From Halorussus lipolyticus (GTDB lineage Archaea; Halobacteriota; Halobacteria; Halobacteriales; Haladaptataceae), in the NCBI RefSeq assembly GCF_029338375.1, contig NZ_CP119804.1:248001-312000 (forward strand): a stretch of 64,000 bases of DNA, in the 5' to 3' direction. The translations under genes were made by a program, and so were the position numbers. Shown here piece after piece: positions 1-12,282 of the stretch. Every line of letters begins with the position of its first letter. Position 1 is the stretch's first letter. The notes under the pieces were generated by a model that saw only the letters and a program-made list of their open reading frames with translations, had not been told where the DNA came from and ran no database searches.

Positions 1-214
1 ACCCCTGCCCGGACTGAATCTCGGCGAGGGTCACGCCCTGCTGGTCGTAGTAGCCCCGCGCTTTGGCGGCGTAGTAGGGCACGTGAAGTCCGTTAGGCTT
101 CCAATTCAGCAGGAGGCGTACCCCGTCGGATTGGGCGGTCGCAGTGATGCCGAGTTGACTTGCGAGTGCTGTGGCTCCCGTCGCTCGAAGGAACTGCCGT
201 CGTGTCTCCCCCAT
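1..214 (-). CDS. ABC transporter substrate-binding protein, NMT1/THI5-like (partial, 3' end outside window)
   Basis: The first 71 codons are visible; the gene continues past the left edge. It starts at ATG 212-214. The N-terminus has a twin-arginine motif (TRRQFLRATG) followed by a short hydrophobic stretch and an Ala-rich processing region, so it is exported folded by Tat. The mature start reads LLLNWKPNGLHVPYYAAKA and then RGYYDQQGVTL, which is the typical opening of the THI5/NMT1 or SsuA fold of periplasmic-type binding proteins, with a Trp-Lys-Pro-Asn segment in the binding cleft. Relatives bind thiamine-pyrimidine precursors, sulfonates or nitrate. The ligand cannot be told from this fragment. 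It is divergent from the MscS gene, with 258 bases between them. Confidence 0.8.
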   Translation of the reverse strand, partial: MGETRRQFLRATGATALASQLGITATAQSDGVRLLLNWKPNGLHVPYYAAKARGYYDQQGVTLAEIQSGQG

Positions 215-3405
<3,191 letters not shown>

Positions 3406-3440
3406 CCGTCGGCAGTCGAGAAACACCACCGACACAACAT

Positions 3441-5975
3441 ATGAGTTCAGACGTACCAGAACCGACTGACGTAGATGCGGCGCGCGTCGAAACCGCCCGC
3501 ATCGAAGACGAGATGGAGCAGAGTTACATCGATTACGCGATGTCCGTCATCGCGGGTCGCGCCCTCCCGGACGTTCGGGACGGGTTGAAACCGGTCCACC
3601 GACGCATCCTCTACGCGATGCACGAGGAGGGCGTCACCAGCGGCTCGGGCCACCGCAAGTCGTCGTCCATCGTTGGCGAGACGATGGGTAACTTCCACCC
3701 CCACGGCGACAGCGCCATCTACGACTCGCTGGTCCGGATGGCACAGGACTTCTCGATGCGCTATCCCCTCGTGGACGGACAGGGGAACTTCGGGTCCGTG
3801 GACGGCGACCCCGCCGCCGCGATGCGGTACACAGAGGCCCGGATGGCCCCCATCGCCGAGGAACTGCTGGCCGACATCGAGATGGACACCGTGGACTTCT
3901 CGGCCAACTACGACGACCGACTGACCGAACCCGACGTGCTTCCGTCGGCGTTCCCCAACCTGCTGGTGAACGGGTCGTCGGGCATCGCGGTCGGAATGTC
4001 CACGAACATCCCGCCCCACAACCTCGGTGAGGTCATCGACGCGACGGTCGAACTCATCGAGAATCCCGACGCGACGGTCGAGGACCTGATGGAACACGTG
4101 AAGGGACCGGACTTCCCGACCGGCGCGAACATCGTCGGAAAGAACGCGGTTCACGCGGCCTACAAGACCGGACGCGGCCGAATCCGGGTTCGCGCCGAGT
4201 ACGAAATCGAGGAGCGCGAGAAGGGTTCGGACCGCATCATCATCACGGAACTGCCCTTCCAGACCAACAAGGCCCGGATGGTCGAGAAGATTGCGAACGC
4301 GGTCAACGACGGCTCTATCGAGGGGATTCGGGACCTGCGCGACGAGTCCGACCGCGACGGCATTCGCATCGTCGTGGAACTGAAGCAGAACGCGATGGCC
4401 GAGGTCGTCAAAAATCAGCTTCTGGAGAGTTTCTTGGAGAAGACTTTCGGCGTCATCAACCTCGCGCTGGTTGACGGCCAACCGCGGGTCCTCTCGCTGA
4501 AGGAGACGCTGGCCCACTACCTCGACCACCGGAAAGAGGTCGTCCGGCGCCGGAGCGAGTACGAACTCCGAGAGAAGCAGGACCGCGCCCACATCCTCGA
4601 AGGCCGGTTGACGGCGCTCGAACACGCCGACGACGTGGTGGACATCATCCGAGACGCCGAGGACCGCGACGACGCCAAGGCCGACTTGCGGGAAGCCTAC
4701 GACTTCTCGGGCGACCAAGTGGACCACATCGTCCGGATGCAGTTGGGGAGTCTGACCTCGATGGAGTCCGCGGAAATCGAAGACGAGTACGAGGAGGTCC
4801 AAGCCCGAATCGAGCGTCTGAACGAGATTCTGGACTCCGAGTCGGAACTGCTGGCGGTCATCGAGGAGGAACTCCTCGAAATCAAGGACGAGTACGCCGA
4901 CGAGCGCCGGACCTCGTTCATCGAGAACACCGACGAGGTGACGCGCGAGGACCTGATTCCCGAGGAGGACGTGGTGGTCGTCGTCACCGAGCAGGACTAC
5001 GTGAAACGCATGCCGGTGGCCCAGTTCGACGCCCAGAACCGCGGCGGCAAGGGCATCATCGGCGGCGACATCAAGGAGGGCGACAGGGTGTCGAAGGTGT
5101 TCCGCGCGAACACTCACGACTATCTCCTCTGTTTCACCAACCAAGGGCAGGTCTACCGCCTGAAGACCTACGAGATTCCCGAGATGTCCCGGACGGCGCG
5201 GGGCAAGTCGGCAATCAACCTGCTGGAGTTGGACGACGGCGAGGAGATTACCGCGGTGGTCAACACCGACGACTTCGAGGACGACGAGTCGCTGAGTATG
5301 GTCACGCGAGACGGGTACGTCAAGCGGACCTCTGCGTCGGAGTTCGACAACATCCTCTCGACCGGTATCATCGCCGCGAAGTTGGAGGACGGTGACGAAC
5401 TCGTGGACGTGAAAGTCACCGACGGGTCGGCGGACCTGCTGGTCGCCACCCGCGAGGGCATGTCGATTCGGTTCGACGAGGACGAGGCCCGCGAGATGGG
5501 CCGCAACGCTCGGGGCGTCCGGGGTATCCGACTCGAAGGTGACGACCAAGTGGCCGGGATGGTTGCGGTCGGCGCGGAGACCGACCGCGACCTGCTGACC
5601 GTGACCGAGTGCGGATACGGCAAGCGGACCGCTCTCACGGAGTACCGCAAGCAGTCGCGTAACGGCAAGGGTCTGGTGGACATCAAGACCGGCGACCGGA
5701 ACGGCGACGTCACGTCGGTCAAGTCGGTCGGTCCCGCCGACCACCTCGTCATCATGAGCGAGGGCGGCCAAATCATGCGCATCCGGGCCGAGGACATCTC
5801 GCAGGTCGGCCGGAACACGATGGGCGTGAAAGTGATGGAAGTCGAAGACGGCGACAGCGTGGCCAGCGTGGACGTGCTACCCGCCGAGACGCCAGACGGG
5901 AGCGCAGAGGCGGTGGACAGCGTTGAAGACGTAGAGAGCGCAGAAGACGTAGCGAACGCCGAGAGCGGCGAGTAG
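3441..5975 (+). CDS. gyrA: DNA gyrase subunit A
   Basis: This 844-residue DNA breakage-reunion subunit pairs with GyrB. The catalytic tyrosine is Y130 in [10 protein letters not shown]. The quinolone-determining region reads [15 protein letters not shown] with Ser91 and Asp95 at the positions equivalent to E. coli Ser83 and Asp87, the drug-sensitive state. The C-terminal beta-pinwheel begins near residue 510 and contains a GyrA box (QNRGGKG at about residue 535) plus related blades ([16 protein letters not shown]), so DNA-wrapping activity is expected. The tail is acidic low-complexity sequence. The stop codon abuts the stop of the convergent HAD gene with no spacer. Confidence 0.98.
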   Translation: MSSDVPEPTDVDAARVETARIEDEMEQSYIDYAMSVIAGRALPDVRDGLKPVHRRILYAMHEEGVTSGSGHRKSSSIVGETMGNFHPHGDSAIYDSLVRMAQDFSMRYPLVDGQGNFGSVDGDPAAAMRYTEARMAPIAEELLADIEMDTVDFSANYDDRLTEPDVLPSAFPNLLVNGSSGIAVGMSTNIPPHNLGEVIDATVELIENPDATVEDLMEHVKGPDFPTGANIVGKNAVHAAYKTGRGRIRVRAEYEIEEREKGSDRIIITELPFQTNKARMVEKIANAVNDGSIEGIRDLRDESDRDGIRIVVELKQNAMAEVVKNQLLESFLEKTFGVINLALVDGQPRVLSLKETLAHYLDHRKEVVRRRSEYELREKQDRAHILEGRLTALEHADDVVDIIRDAEDRDDAKADLREAYDFSGDQVDHIVRMQLGSLTSMESAEIEDEYEEVQARIERLNEILDSESELLAVIEEELLEIKDEYADERRTSFIENTDEVTREDLIPEEDVVVVVTEQDYVKRMPVAQFDAQNRGGKGIIGGDIKEGDRVSKVFRANTHDYLLCFTNQGQVYRLKTYEIPEMSRTARGKSAINLLELDDGEEITAVVNTDDFEDDESLSMVTRDGYVKRTSASEFDNILSTGIIAAKLEDGDELVDVKVTDGSADLLVATREGMSIRFDEDEAREMGRNARGVRGIRLEGDDQVAGMVAVGAETDRDLLTVTECGYGKRTALTEYRKQSRNGKGLVDIKTGDRNGDVTSVKSVGPADHLVIMSEGGQIMRIRAEDISQVGRNTMGVKVMEVEDGDSVASVDVLPAETPDGSAEAVDSVEDVESAEDVANAESGE

Positions 5976-6635
5976 CTACCGCACGATTTCTGCGATTCCG
6001 TGAAGGTCTCGGACCTCGTAGGTCGGTTCGACCGAGAGCGACACGTCCTCGCAGTGGTCGCGCCGGATGAAGACCGAATCGAGGTCAGCGCGGTGGGCCG
6101 CCTCCACGTCGCTCTCGCTGTCGCCGACGAACAGCGCCGACTCCGCCCCGAGGTCCGCCAGCGCCAGTTCGAGGAAGTGCGGGTCGGGTTTCTTCTTGTC
6201 CAGACTCTCGACGCCCATCTGGCGGCCGTAGTAGGTGTCGAAGTGGTCCGCGAACTCGCAAAAGTCCAGCAGGAACTCGATGGTCGCGTGCTGGTTGGAA
6301 CTCACGATGCCGAAGTCGTGGGGCAAGTCGGTGACGGCAGACACGTCGTCGTAGCGCGCTCGGTCGCCGTCCCGGAACTCCTCGCGCTGGGCCGCCGAGG
6401 CGTGGCGGTCCCGCGCCGACCAGAACTCGTGGGGGTCGAGGTCGTAGGGGTCGCAGACCGCCTGTAGGCTTTCGGGGGTTACTCCTCGGAGAACGTCGGC
6501 GACGTGGGCCTCCTCGGGGTCCTCGACGCCCACCGCGCGGAAGGCGTCCTCGGCCGCCCGGCGCAGGGTCTCGTCCGAGGGGGGTTCGACCAGCACGCCG
6601 TCGTTGTCGAACAGAATCGCGTCGTAGTCGGTCAT
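5976..6635 (-). CDS. HAD-superfamily hydrolase (phosphatase)
   Basis: This 219-residue haloacid-dehalogenase-fold phosphatase shows motif I FDNDGVLVEP (nucleophile Asp10, general acid Asp12), a helical cap (about residues 20-90), motif II SSN, motif III with the Lys in KKKPDP, and motif IV FVGDSESDVEAAHRA. This arrangement fits phosphoglycolate-phosphatase-like or beta-phosphoglucomutase-like members. The substrate is not predictable. The start at 6635 is chosen because upstream codons read as non-protein sequence. It converges on gyrA with abutting stop codons, so readthrough from either side would be antisense. Confidence 0.9.
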   Translation of the reverse strand: MTDYDAILFDNDGVLVEPPSDETLRRAAEDAFRAVGVEDPEEAHVADVLRGVTPESLQAVCDPYDLDPHEFWSARDRHASAAQREEFRDGDRARYDDVSAVTDLPHDFGIVSSNQHATIEFLLDFCEFADHFDTYYGRQMGVESLDKKKPDPHFLELALADLGAESALFVGDSESDVEAAHRADLDSVFIRRDHCEDVSLSVEPTYEVRDLHGIAEIVR

Positions 6636-6736
6636 CCCTCTCTCAGGGCGCGCCGGGCGGACTTGGGAGTGTCGGTTTTCCGTGGGGTTCCGCGTCGGTT
6701 GGTGCTTCCGGCGTTGGTCTCGTACTCCGCCTAAAG

Positions 6737-6776
6737 ACAATTATTTATTTCTTTAACAATTATTTATGTTTCTTTA
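6737..6776. repeat. AT-rich tandem repeat (two units of 19 and 21 bases)
   Basis: Two adjacent units share ACAATTATTTAT and end in TTTCTTTA, differing only by two extra bases in the second. In this GC-rich genome such a block stands out. It lies about 100 bases upstream of the HAD gene. Function unknown. Confidence 0.6.
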
Positions 6777-6957
6777 GTGAATGTATGTGTTTGCACACAC
6801 TCGATGCCGGTCTTGGCCCTGAACCGCGCTCGTACCCCCGGAACGAGGCGACACTCCGCCCAAGCACACGGACGAACGAGCGGCCAGTCGTCACCTGCGA
6901 CTACCCAACTGACCAACCGCCGAAAATCAGCATACGGCGCTCTGCGCCGTTTCACCG

Positions 6958-7005
6958 CGAGCGAGGCCGGCTGTCGGCGGCCTCGCTCGCAATAAAAAGG
7001 TCGTT
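6958..7005 (-). terminator. Probable transcription terminator of the arginase gene
   Basis: Directly after the arginase stop codon (reading the minus strand) there is a T-run (CTTTTTATT) followed by a strong 12-base-pair inverted repeat. T-rich stretches are the usual archaeal termination signal. The hairpin may add to it or be an independent palindrome. Confidence 0.45.
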
Positions 7006-7926
7006 CTACAGGATACGCTTCCCGAGTCCACTGGCGGCCAGTTCGGTAGCGAGTTCCGCCGTCTCGTTGTGTTCGTCCAGAATCGCGTTGACCTCCACGA
7101 CTTCGAGGGTCCGCAGAACGTCGTCGGCCTCGTCGCGCTCGGCCACTTTTTCGAGGGCAGTGTGGGCCTCCCGATAGTTGACGCCGCCCCGGACCGGCGT
7201 CCCGACGCCGGGTGCCTCCTTCGGGTCGAGCCAGTCCATGTCGAGGCTGACGTGGATACCGTCGGTGCCGTCGGTGGCCACGTCGAGGGCGTCCTCCACG
7301 ACCGGAGTGACGCCGCGCTCGTCGATGTCCGACATGGTGTAGGCGGTCACGTCGCTGTTTCGGATGGCCTTGCGCTCGTCGTCGTCCAGACTCCGGAGGC
7401 CGACGATGGCGACGTTCTCCTCGCTGAGATTCGGCGCGTTGGCCCACTCGGTATCGGCGAAGTCGCCGATGCCGAGGAGCGCCGCCAAGGGCATCCCGTG
7501 GACGTTGCCCGAGGGCGAGGTCGCGGGCGTATTGAAGTCGCCGTGAGCGTCGAACCAGACCACGCCGATGTCGGCGTCGCGCGCCGACCCCGTGACGGTC
7601 CCGATGGCGATGGAGTGGTCGCCGCCCAGCACCAGCGGGAACTCCCCCGAATCGAGGGCGTCGGCCACCTCGTCGGCGAGGTTCGTGCAGACCTCCGCGG
7701 TCTCTCGCAGGAACTTGGCGTGGCCCTCGGTGGGTTGCTCGGCCTCTGGGTCGCGCTCCTCGGCCCGCGGGACGTGCAGGTCGCCCGCGTCGGTCACGTC
7801 GAAGCCGAGGGCGTCGAGTTCGTCGGCCAGTCCGGCGTAGCGGATGGTGGACGACCCCATGTCCACGCCGCGTCGGTCCGCGCCGAGGTCCATCGGGACG
7901 CCGATGATTCGCACCTGTTCGGTCAT
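7006..7926 (-). CDS. rocF: Arginase (ureohydrolase family)
   Basis: This 306-residue binuclear manganese enzyme hydrolyses L-arginine to ornithine and urea in arginine catabolism. Metal-binding motifs are GGDHS (His104), FDAHGDFN (Asp126, His128, Asp130) and SLDMDWLDP. The substrate loop TSPSGNVHGMPLA is typical of arginases rather than agmatinases, where this loop differs. A TATA-like GGATAAAG on the plus strand (7948-7955) sits about 26 bases upstream of the start, which fits a leaderless mRNA. A single-gene unit is likely. Agmatinase or formiminoglutamase activity is the alternative. Confidence 0.9.
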   Translation of the reverse strand: MTEQVRIIGVPMDLGADRRGVDMGSSTIRYAGLADELDALGFDVTDAGDLHVPRAEERDPEAEQPTEGHAKFLRETAEVCTNLADEVADALDSGEFPLVLGGDHSIAIGTVTGSARDADIGVVWFDAHGDFNTPATSPSGNVHGMPLAALLGIGDFADTEWANAPNLSEENVAIVGLRSLDDDERKAIRNSDVTAYTMSDIDERGVTPVVEDALDVATDGTDGIHVSLDMDWLDPKEAPGVGTPVRGGVNYREAHTALEKVAERDEADDVLRTLEVVEVNAILDEHNETAELATELAASGLGKRIL

Positions 7927-8250
7927 GCTTGGAATTTCGAAACCCCCGGATAAAGAAGACGTGCTTTTCGGTCGGCGCTACACTTGCGTGTGAGAGTCGT
8001 GATAGTCGGTCGGAGACGGACCGTAGAGGTCGTGGTCTCGAAAGCCCTCGCGCGGTTCGCGGTCTCTCAGCGACATATCCTCGGTTCGCCTGACGGCTCA
8101 CCTTCGGATAGGGGTCGCTGAGACGACCACGTAAACGCGAACCCCGCTCGCCCTTTCAGTCCGCCAAGGAAGGGGAGTGGTTCACCGAGTGACGCGAGTG
8201 GTCGGTCGAGATGTCGAAATCGGCGGTAGGTCGAGAAGTCGAGTGCTTGC
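7927..8250. other. 324-base spacer between arginase and epimerase genes
   Basis: It contains the arginase promoter at its left end and one small candidate reading frame (7978-8076, minus strand). Apart from that I see no RNA gene, repeat or other structure. Confidence 0.4.
7978..8076 (-). CDS. Candidate small protein, 32 aa
   Basis: A minus-strand frame opens with ATG at 8074-8076 and stops at 7978. It encodes a hydrophilic peptide beginning MSLRDREPREGFRDHDLYG and ending YHDSHTQV, with charged composition like haloarchaeal proteins but no motif. It lies in the spacer upstream of the arginase promoter. No ribosome binding site or clear TATA box decides the case. It could be chance. Confidence 0.25.
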   Translation of the reverse strand: MSLRDREPREGFRDHDLYGPSPTDYHDSHTQV

Positions 8251-9171
8251 TTATTCGTAGTACGAGCAGACCCGCTTCAGGCCCTCGTCGAAGCTGATTT
8301 CGGGTTCCCACCCGGTCGCGTCCTTCATCTTCGAGGAGTCGGCCATCGTGTCGTGGACGTAGACCTTCTCGGGGATGGGGTTCTCGACGTACTCGGGTTC
8401 GATGTCGGTGCCAAGTTCGTCGTTGAGGCGCTCTACCAGCGTGTTGAGGCTGTAGGACTCGCCGGTGCCGAGGTTGTAGATGCCGGTGAGTTCGTGGTCG
8501 GCGGCGAGTTCCAGACCGCGAGCGATGTCCGAGACGTGGGTGAAGTCCCGCGTCTGAGTGCCGTCGCCGTAGATGACCGGGGATTCCCCGTTGGCGAGTT
8601 CGTCGGCGAACTGGGCGATGAGGTTGGCGTACTCGTCTTTGTGTTCCTCCGCGCCGCCGAAGCCCTCGTAGACGCTGAAAAAGCGCATGCCTGCCATGTT
8701 CATGTCGTAGTGGTACGCGAAGTACTCGGCGTAGCGTTCGCGGGCGAGTTTCGACGCCTCGTAGCCGGTTCGGGCTTTCACGTCCATCTCCTCGGGCGAG
8801 GGTTCGGTCCGGTCGCCGTAGATAGAGGAGGTCGAGGCGTAGACCACGGTGTCACACCCGTCCTCTCGGACTTGCTCGACGGTGTTGACGAACCCCTCGA
8901 CGTTGACTCGTGCGCCCTTGGCAGGGTCCTCCTCGTGCATGGGATACGACGAGAGCGCGGCGAGGTGGAACAGCACGTCTACCTCCTCGGTCGGCAGGTC
9001 GTCCTCGACGACGCTCACGTCGTGGAACTCCACCGAGTCGGCCAGATTCTCGGGCGTGCCGAGATAGAGGTCGTCCACCGCGATTACGTCGTTGTCCTCG
9101 GCGAGTCGGTTCGCCAGATTCGACCCGATGAAGCCTGCACCGCCGGTTACCAGCACGCGCTTGCCGTTCAT
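8251..9171 (-). CDS. NAD-dependent epimerase/dehydratase (UDP-glucose 4-epimerase-like)
   Basis: This 306-residue extended short-chain dehydrogenase interconverts or dehydrates nucleotide sugars, probably feeding cell-surface glycan or N-glycosylation pathways. The Rossmann motif is VTGGAGFIGSN at the N-terminus. The catalytic triad is visible as Ser in STSSIYGD and Tyr-Lys in GYEASK. The substrate domain includes RFFSVYEG and YGDGTQTRDFTHVSDIARG. ATG 9171 gives the usual start directly before the Rossmann strand; an in-frame start seven codons upstream is possible. The exact nucleotide sugar cannot be told from sequence. It is divergent from the HTH regulator gene. Confidence 0.9.
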   Translation of the reverse strand: MNGKRVLVTGGAGFIGSNLANRLAEDNDVIAVDDLYLGTPENLADSVEFHDVSVVEDDLPTEEVDVLFHLAALSSYPMHEEDPAKGARVNVEGFVNTVEQVREDGCDTVVYASTSSIYGDRTEPSPEEMDVKARTGYEASKLARERYAEYFAYHYDMNMAGMRFFSVYEGFGGAEEHKDEYANLIAQFADELANGESPVIYGDGTQTRDFTHVSDIARGLELAADHELTGIYNLGTGESYSLNTLVERLNDELGTDIEPEYVENPIPEKVYVHDTMADSSKMKDATGWEPEISFDEGLKRVCSYYE

Positions 9172-9332
9172 AGTTCGATTCACCTCGGCCACCGTGAAAT
9201 CGGTGTCGTTCTCTCGGTAGGTCTGGACCGGACTCCGGGCGACTCCGGCGCAGGCCGTCTGAATGCGAGGGGGTTAACTGTAGCCGGGGGTAAGAGTGTG
9301 CTCCGACCGCACGCCTTCTCCCGGTTCGTGCC

Positions 9333-9339
9333 ATTTAAG
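9333..9339 (+). promoter_or_regulatory. TATA-like box of the HTH regulator gene
   Basis: ATTTAAG lies about 29 bases before the ATG at 9365, the spacing expected for a leaderless haloarchaeal transcript. Confidence 0.5.
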
Positions 9340-9366
9340 GCAATCAATTGCCAAGGATTCGGCAAT
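9339..9366 (+). promoter_or_regulatory. Palindromic operator candidate with a third half-site
   Basis: A perfect inverted repeat GGCAAT-CA-ATTGCC (9339-9352) begins at the end of the TATA box, and a third GGCAAT (9361-9366) overlaps the ATG. The three half-sites cover the predicted transcription start of the HTH gene, so binding there would block initiation. Autoregulation is inferred. Confidence 0.55.
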
Positions 9367-9898
9367 GTCCACTATCGAGCTGACCGCCAGCCAGAAGAAG
9401 ATTCTCCGCGCACTCGTAGACCTCCACCGCGAAACCGAGGACGCGGTCAAAGGCGAGGACATCGCCGACGAAGTAGACCGCAATCCCGGTACTATCCGCA
9501 ATCAGATGCAGAGCCTGAAGGCCCTCCAACTGGTCGAAGGCGTGCCCGGTCCGAAAGGGGGGTACAAGCCGACCGCCAACGCCTTCGACGCCCTCGGCGT
9601 TCAAGATATGGACCAAGAGGCCGAGGTCCTCCTCCACCACGAAGGCGAAGTTGTCGAGGACGCCAACGTCGAAGAAATCGACCTCGCAAGCGTTCACCAC
9701 CCCGAACTCTGTCGCGCCGAGATTCACGTCCGCGGGTCGGTCCGGGAGTTCCACGAGGGCGATTCGGTTCGCGTGGGTCCCACCCCGATGTCGAAACTCG
9801 TCGTCGAGGGGACCGTCGATGGGAAAGACGATACCAACAACATCCTCATCCTGAAAATCGAGTCGATGGAAGCCCCCGCCGAGGAGCCAGACCACTAG
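9365..9898 (+). CDS. Winged-helix transcriptional regulator (Rrf2-like HTH)
   Basis: This 177-residue protein has an N-terminal winged helix-turn-helix (about residues 6-65: TASQKKILRALVDL, GEDIADEVDRNPGTIRNQM, then the wing GVPGPKGGYKPT) of the Rrf2/MarR-like type. A C-terminal beta-rich domain (about 95-170) contains HVRGSVREFHEGDSVRVGPT and ends NILILKIESME. No cysteines that could hold an iron-sulfur cluster are obvious near the helix-turn-helix except one in ELCRAE, so an IscR-like sensor is unlikely. The ATG is set by the TATA box at 9333. The palindrome over the start suggests it represses itself. Effector and other targets are unknown. Confidence 0.8.
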   Translation: MSTIELTASQKKILRALVDLHRETEDAVKGEDIADEVDRNPGTIRNQMQSLKALQLVEGVPGPKGGYKPTANAFDALGVQDMDQEAEVLLHHEGEVVEDANVEEIDLASVHHPELCRAEIHVRGSVREFHEGDSVRVGPTPMSKLVVEGTVDGKDDTNNILILKIESMEAPAEEPDH

Positions 9899-10028
9899 CC
9901 CTCTTTTCAGCTTCTCAATATCTCCACCGGCGATTCTCGGTTTTTCGCCCGCTTTCGTGCTAGATACTCACACTCATCTCCTTCAGGGTTTCAAAGCCTT
10001 TGTATCCCCTGCCTCCGGAGTTTCCGAT

Positions 10029-11198
10029 ATGACTGAGAAGGTCGTCGTACTCGGCGCGGGTTACGCCGGTGCAGGCGCGGTCCAGACGCTCGAAGAGGAA
10101 CTTGAACATGCGGACGCCGAAATCACGTGGATTTCGGAAAACAACTACCACCTCGTTCTCCACGAGTCTCACCGGGTCATCAGCGACCCGAGCGTCGAGA
10201 ACGACATTACGATTCCGGTCGGCGAAATCGCCAGTCCCAGCACCGAATTCATTCAGGCCCGAGTCGAGGGCGTGGACACCGACGACGAGTCGGTCGAACT
10301 CGACGACGGCGACACGGTGGACTACGACTACCTGCTGGTCGCGCTCGGTAGCCAGACCGCCTACTACGGCATCCCCGGCATGGAGGAGAACGCGCTGACG
10401 CTCAAGGGTCTGGACGACGCCCGCGAGATTCACGAACAGGTCAAGGAGGCCGCCTCGCAGGCCTCGCGCAACGACCCCGCGAAGGTCGTCATCGGCGGTG
10501 CCGGTCTGTCGGGCATCCAGAGCGCGGGCGAAGTCGCCGAGTTCCGCGACGAGCGCCGCGCCCCCATAGACATCTACCTCGTGGAGGCCCTCGAAGAAAT
10601 CATGCCCGGTCAGGACTCCGAACTGCAGGGTGCGGTCCGACGCCACCTCGAGGAGGCCGACATCGAGATTATGACCAACGACCCCATCACGGAGGCCGAC
10701 GAGGACACCATCCACTTCGACGAGGGCGAACCCCTCGACTACGACGTGTTCGTCTGGACCGGCGGTATCACCGGGCAGGACGCGCTGGACGACTGCAACC
10801 TCGACAACGAACACAACCGCGTCACCTGCGAGTCGGACTTCCAGACCAGCGACGAGAACGTCTTCGCTGTCGGCGACTCGGCCGTCATCGACCAAGGCGA
10901 CAACCCCGCCCCGCCGACTGCACAGGCCGCGTGGCAGGCCGCTGATGTCGTCGCCGAGAACATCGCCCGCGCTATCAACGACCAACCGCTGGAGACGTGG
11001 ACCCACGAGGACAAGGGGACGGTCGTCTCCATCGGCGAGACGGCAGTCGCCCACAACGTGAAGGCCGGCGGGATGACCTTCCCGGTCCGGACGTTCAACT
11101 CCTACCCCGCCCAGTTCCTCAAGAAGGCCATCGCCGCGCGCTGGATTGCGGACATGAGTTCGCTCCCCAAGGCGCTGAAGGCGTGGGACTCGCTGTAA
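10029..11198 (+). CDS. NAD(P)/FAD-dependent oxidoreductase (type II NADH dehydrogenase-like)
   Basis: This 389-residue two-dinucleotide-binding-domain flavoprotein starts with the FAD motif VVVLGAGYAGAGAVQTLEEE, has a second dinucleotide fold KVVIGGAGLSGIQSAGEVAEF near residue 155, and carries the FAD-contacting VFAVGDSAV near residue 280. The family includes type II NADH:quinone oxidoreductases (single-subunit, non-proton-pumping) and sulfide:quinone reductases. The paired redox cysteines of SQR are not seen, which favours NDH-2-like activity. The C-terminal amphipathic region after residue 350 may contact the membrane. The start at 10029 lies directly before the Rossmann strand. It converges on ribL. 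Confidence 0.85.
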   Translation: MTEKVVVLGAGYAGAGAVQTLEEELEHADAEITWISENNYHLVLHESHRVISDPSVENDITIPVGEIASPSTEFIQARVEGVDTDDESVELDDGDTVDYDYLLVALGSQTAYYGIPGMEENALTLKGLDDAREIHEQVKEAASQASRNDPAKVVIGGAGLSGIQSAGEVAEFRDERRAPIDIYLVEALEEIMPGQDSELQGAVRRHLEEADIEIMTNDPITEADEDTIHFDEGEPLDYDVFVWTGGITGQDALDDCNLDNEHNRVTCESDFQTSDENVFAVGDSAVIDQGDNPAPPTAQAAWQAADVVAENIARAINDQPLETWTHEDKGTVVSIGETAVAHNVKAGGMTFPVRTFNSYPAQFLKKAIAARWIADMSSLPKALKAWDSL

Positions 11199-11221
11199 CG
11201 CTCTAAGAAGACAGTCCGTTT

Positions 11222-11650
11222 CTATCCGCGTTCTTCCAGAATCCGGTCGATAATCCGCCCAGTAGAGAGGAGTTCGCCCTCGTACTCGGGGTCCCGCGGT
11301 CCCGCACGCCGGACCGTACACTCGACGCCGCGCCGGGCGAGTTCCTCCTCGATTGCGGTCTCGTCGTGGTGCTGGTCGTGGCCCAACGCGATGACGTCCG
11401 GTTCCATCTCCTCGATTGGCGCGAAGATGTCGTCGGGGTGGCCGACGCGGGCGTCGTCAACCGGGTCGAGTGCGGACACCATGTCCCGGCGCTGGCGGTT
11501 GGGCAGAATCGGCGGTTCCTTGTGCGTGACGTTCTCCCGGCGGGCGACGATGACCGTGAGTCGGTCGCCGAACGCCTTGGCGTCCCGGAGATAGTGGACG
11601 TGGCCGGGGTGAAGGATGTCGAAGGTTCCCTGTGCGATAACGTGCGTCAT
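11222..11650 (-). CDS. ribL: FAD synthetase, archaeal RibL type
   Basis: This 142-residue cytidylyltransferase-fold enzyme transfers AMP from ATP to FMN, giving FAD. The nucleotidyltransferase signature [14 protein letters not shown] is at the N-terminus, and the second motif of the fold is represented by [12 protein letters not shown] near the C-terminus. Length matches archaeal RibL and is shorter than the bacterial bifunctional RibF. It overlaps the upstream JAMM gene by four bases (ATGA), so translation is probably coupled. Glycerol-3-phosphate cytidylyltransferase is the main alternative annotation for this fold. Confidence 0.88.
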   Translation of the reverse strand: MTHVIAQGTFDILHPGHVHYLRDAKAFGDRLTVIVARRENVTHKEPPILPNRQRRDMVSALDPVDDARVGHPDDIFAPIEEMEPDVIALGHDQHHDETAIEEELARRGVECTVRRAGPRDPEYEGELLSTGRIIDRILEERG

Positions 11651-12156
11651 GTGAATTCCTCGTCGTCGAAGTCGTAGTCAAGTTCGGCGTCGATGTCGGC
11701 CTGCGTGAAGTCGAAGAACGATTCGCCCTCCGGGAGCGACACGTCGAGGACGTCCAACTCCCGAGGCTTCCCCTCTCGGTCGAAGGCCTTCCAGTCGTCG
11801 TCGCCGTAGGGGTAGCCGATGATGATGTGGACCTTTCCCTTGCCGAAGGTGGCGAGGTCGGCGTCGCTGGGCTTGAGGACGCCGTTCGGGTGGGAGTGGA
11901 CCGACCCGACCGAGTTGAAGTCATTGGGGACTTGACTGGTCTTGACCGTGGCGCTCACGCTGTTGGACTCGGTGCCGGGGATGACGAGTACGTCGGTGAT
12001 GACGGTCCCGTCGCGTTCGAGTCCGAGCGCCTTGGCGTCCTCGCCCCGGAGAAAGCCCATGTACTCGTGAGGGTGAGCGTCCTCGGAGGCCGCGAGGGCG
12101 AACTGAAGGGCCTCCTCGGCGATACCGAGGATTTCGCTCGACCGAAAGAGCCGCAT
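11647..12156 (-). CDS. JAMM/MPN+ metalloprotease (desampylase-like)
   Basis: This 169-residue zinc isopeptidase has the full JAMM signature: Glu31 (HEYMGFL), His87 and His89 (HSHPNG), Ser97 and Asp100 (KPSDAD). In Haloferax, HvJAMM1 removes ubiquitin-like SAMP modifiers and frees SAMPs for sulfur transfer; a similar role is inferred here. The C-terminal tail is very acidic (DYDFDDEEF). ATG 12156 is preferred to a TTG two codons upstream. It is the first gene of a two-gene unit with ribL, overlapping by four bases. Confidence 0.88.
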   Translation of the reverse strand: MRLFRSSEILGIAEEALQFALAASEDAHPHEYMGFLRGEDAKALGLERDGTVITDVLVIPGTESNSVSATVKTSQVPNDFNSVGSVHSHPNGVLKPSDADLATFGKGKVHIIIGYPYGDDDWKAFDREGKPRELDVLDVSLPEGESFFDFTQADIDAELDYDFDDEEFT

Positions 12157-12282
12157 GGCCAAAACTCCGGGCGGGCGCGTTCTAAAGGTTGCGTTGCGCG
12201 TGGAGTCCGGTGCGCGACGCCCGACCCACTCGTTTCAGCGAGCCACAATGTTTTTGCACCCCGGATAAGTAATAATGTTAAT

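Larger units (their letters stand above)
6636..7005. other. 370-base spacer with AT-rich tandem repeat and two hairpins
   Basis: No convincing gene is present. It holds an AT-rich tandem pair of about 20-base units (6737-6776) and two inverted repeats near the arginase 3' end: ACGGCG/CGCCGT around 6934-6950, and a 12-base stem (GCGAGCGAGGCC/GGCCTCGCTCGC) around 6958-6991. The HAD promoter must lie in the part nearest 6636. Confidence 0.5.

Noticed and set aside
3447..5771. Very long open frame antisense to gyrA
   Set aside because: Mirror frame typical of GC-rich haloarchaeal DNA; the sense gene is unmistakably gyrA.
6777..7177. Open frames on the plus strand after the AT-rich repeat
   Set aside because: Arg/Ser/Pro-rich composition unlike haloarchaeal proteins, overlapping the terminator hairpin and the arginase 3' end.
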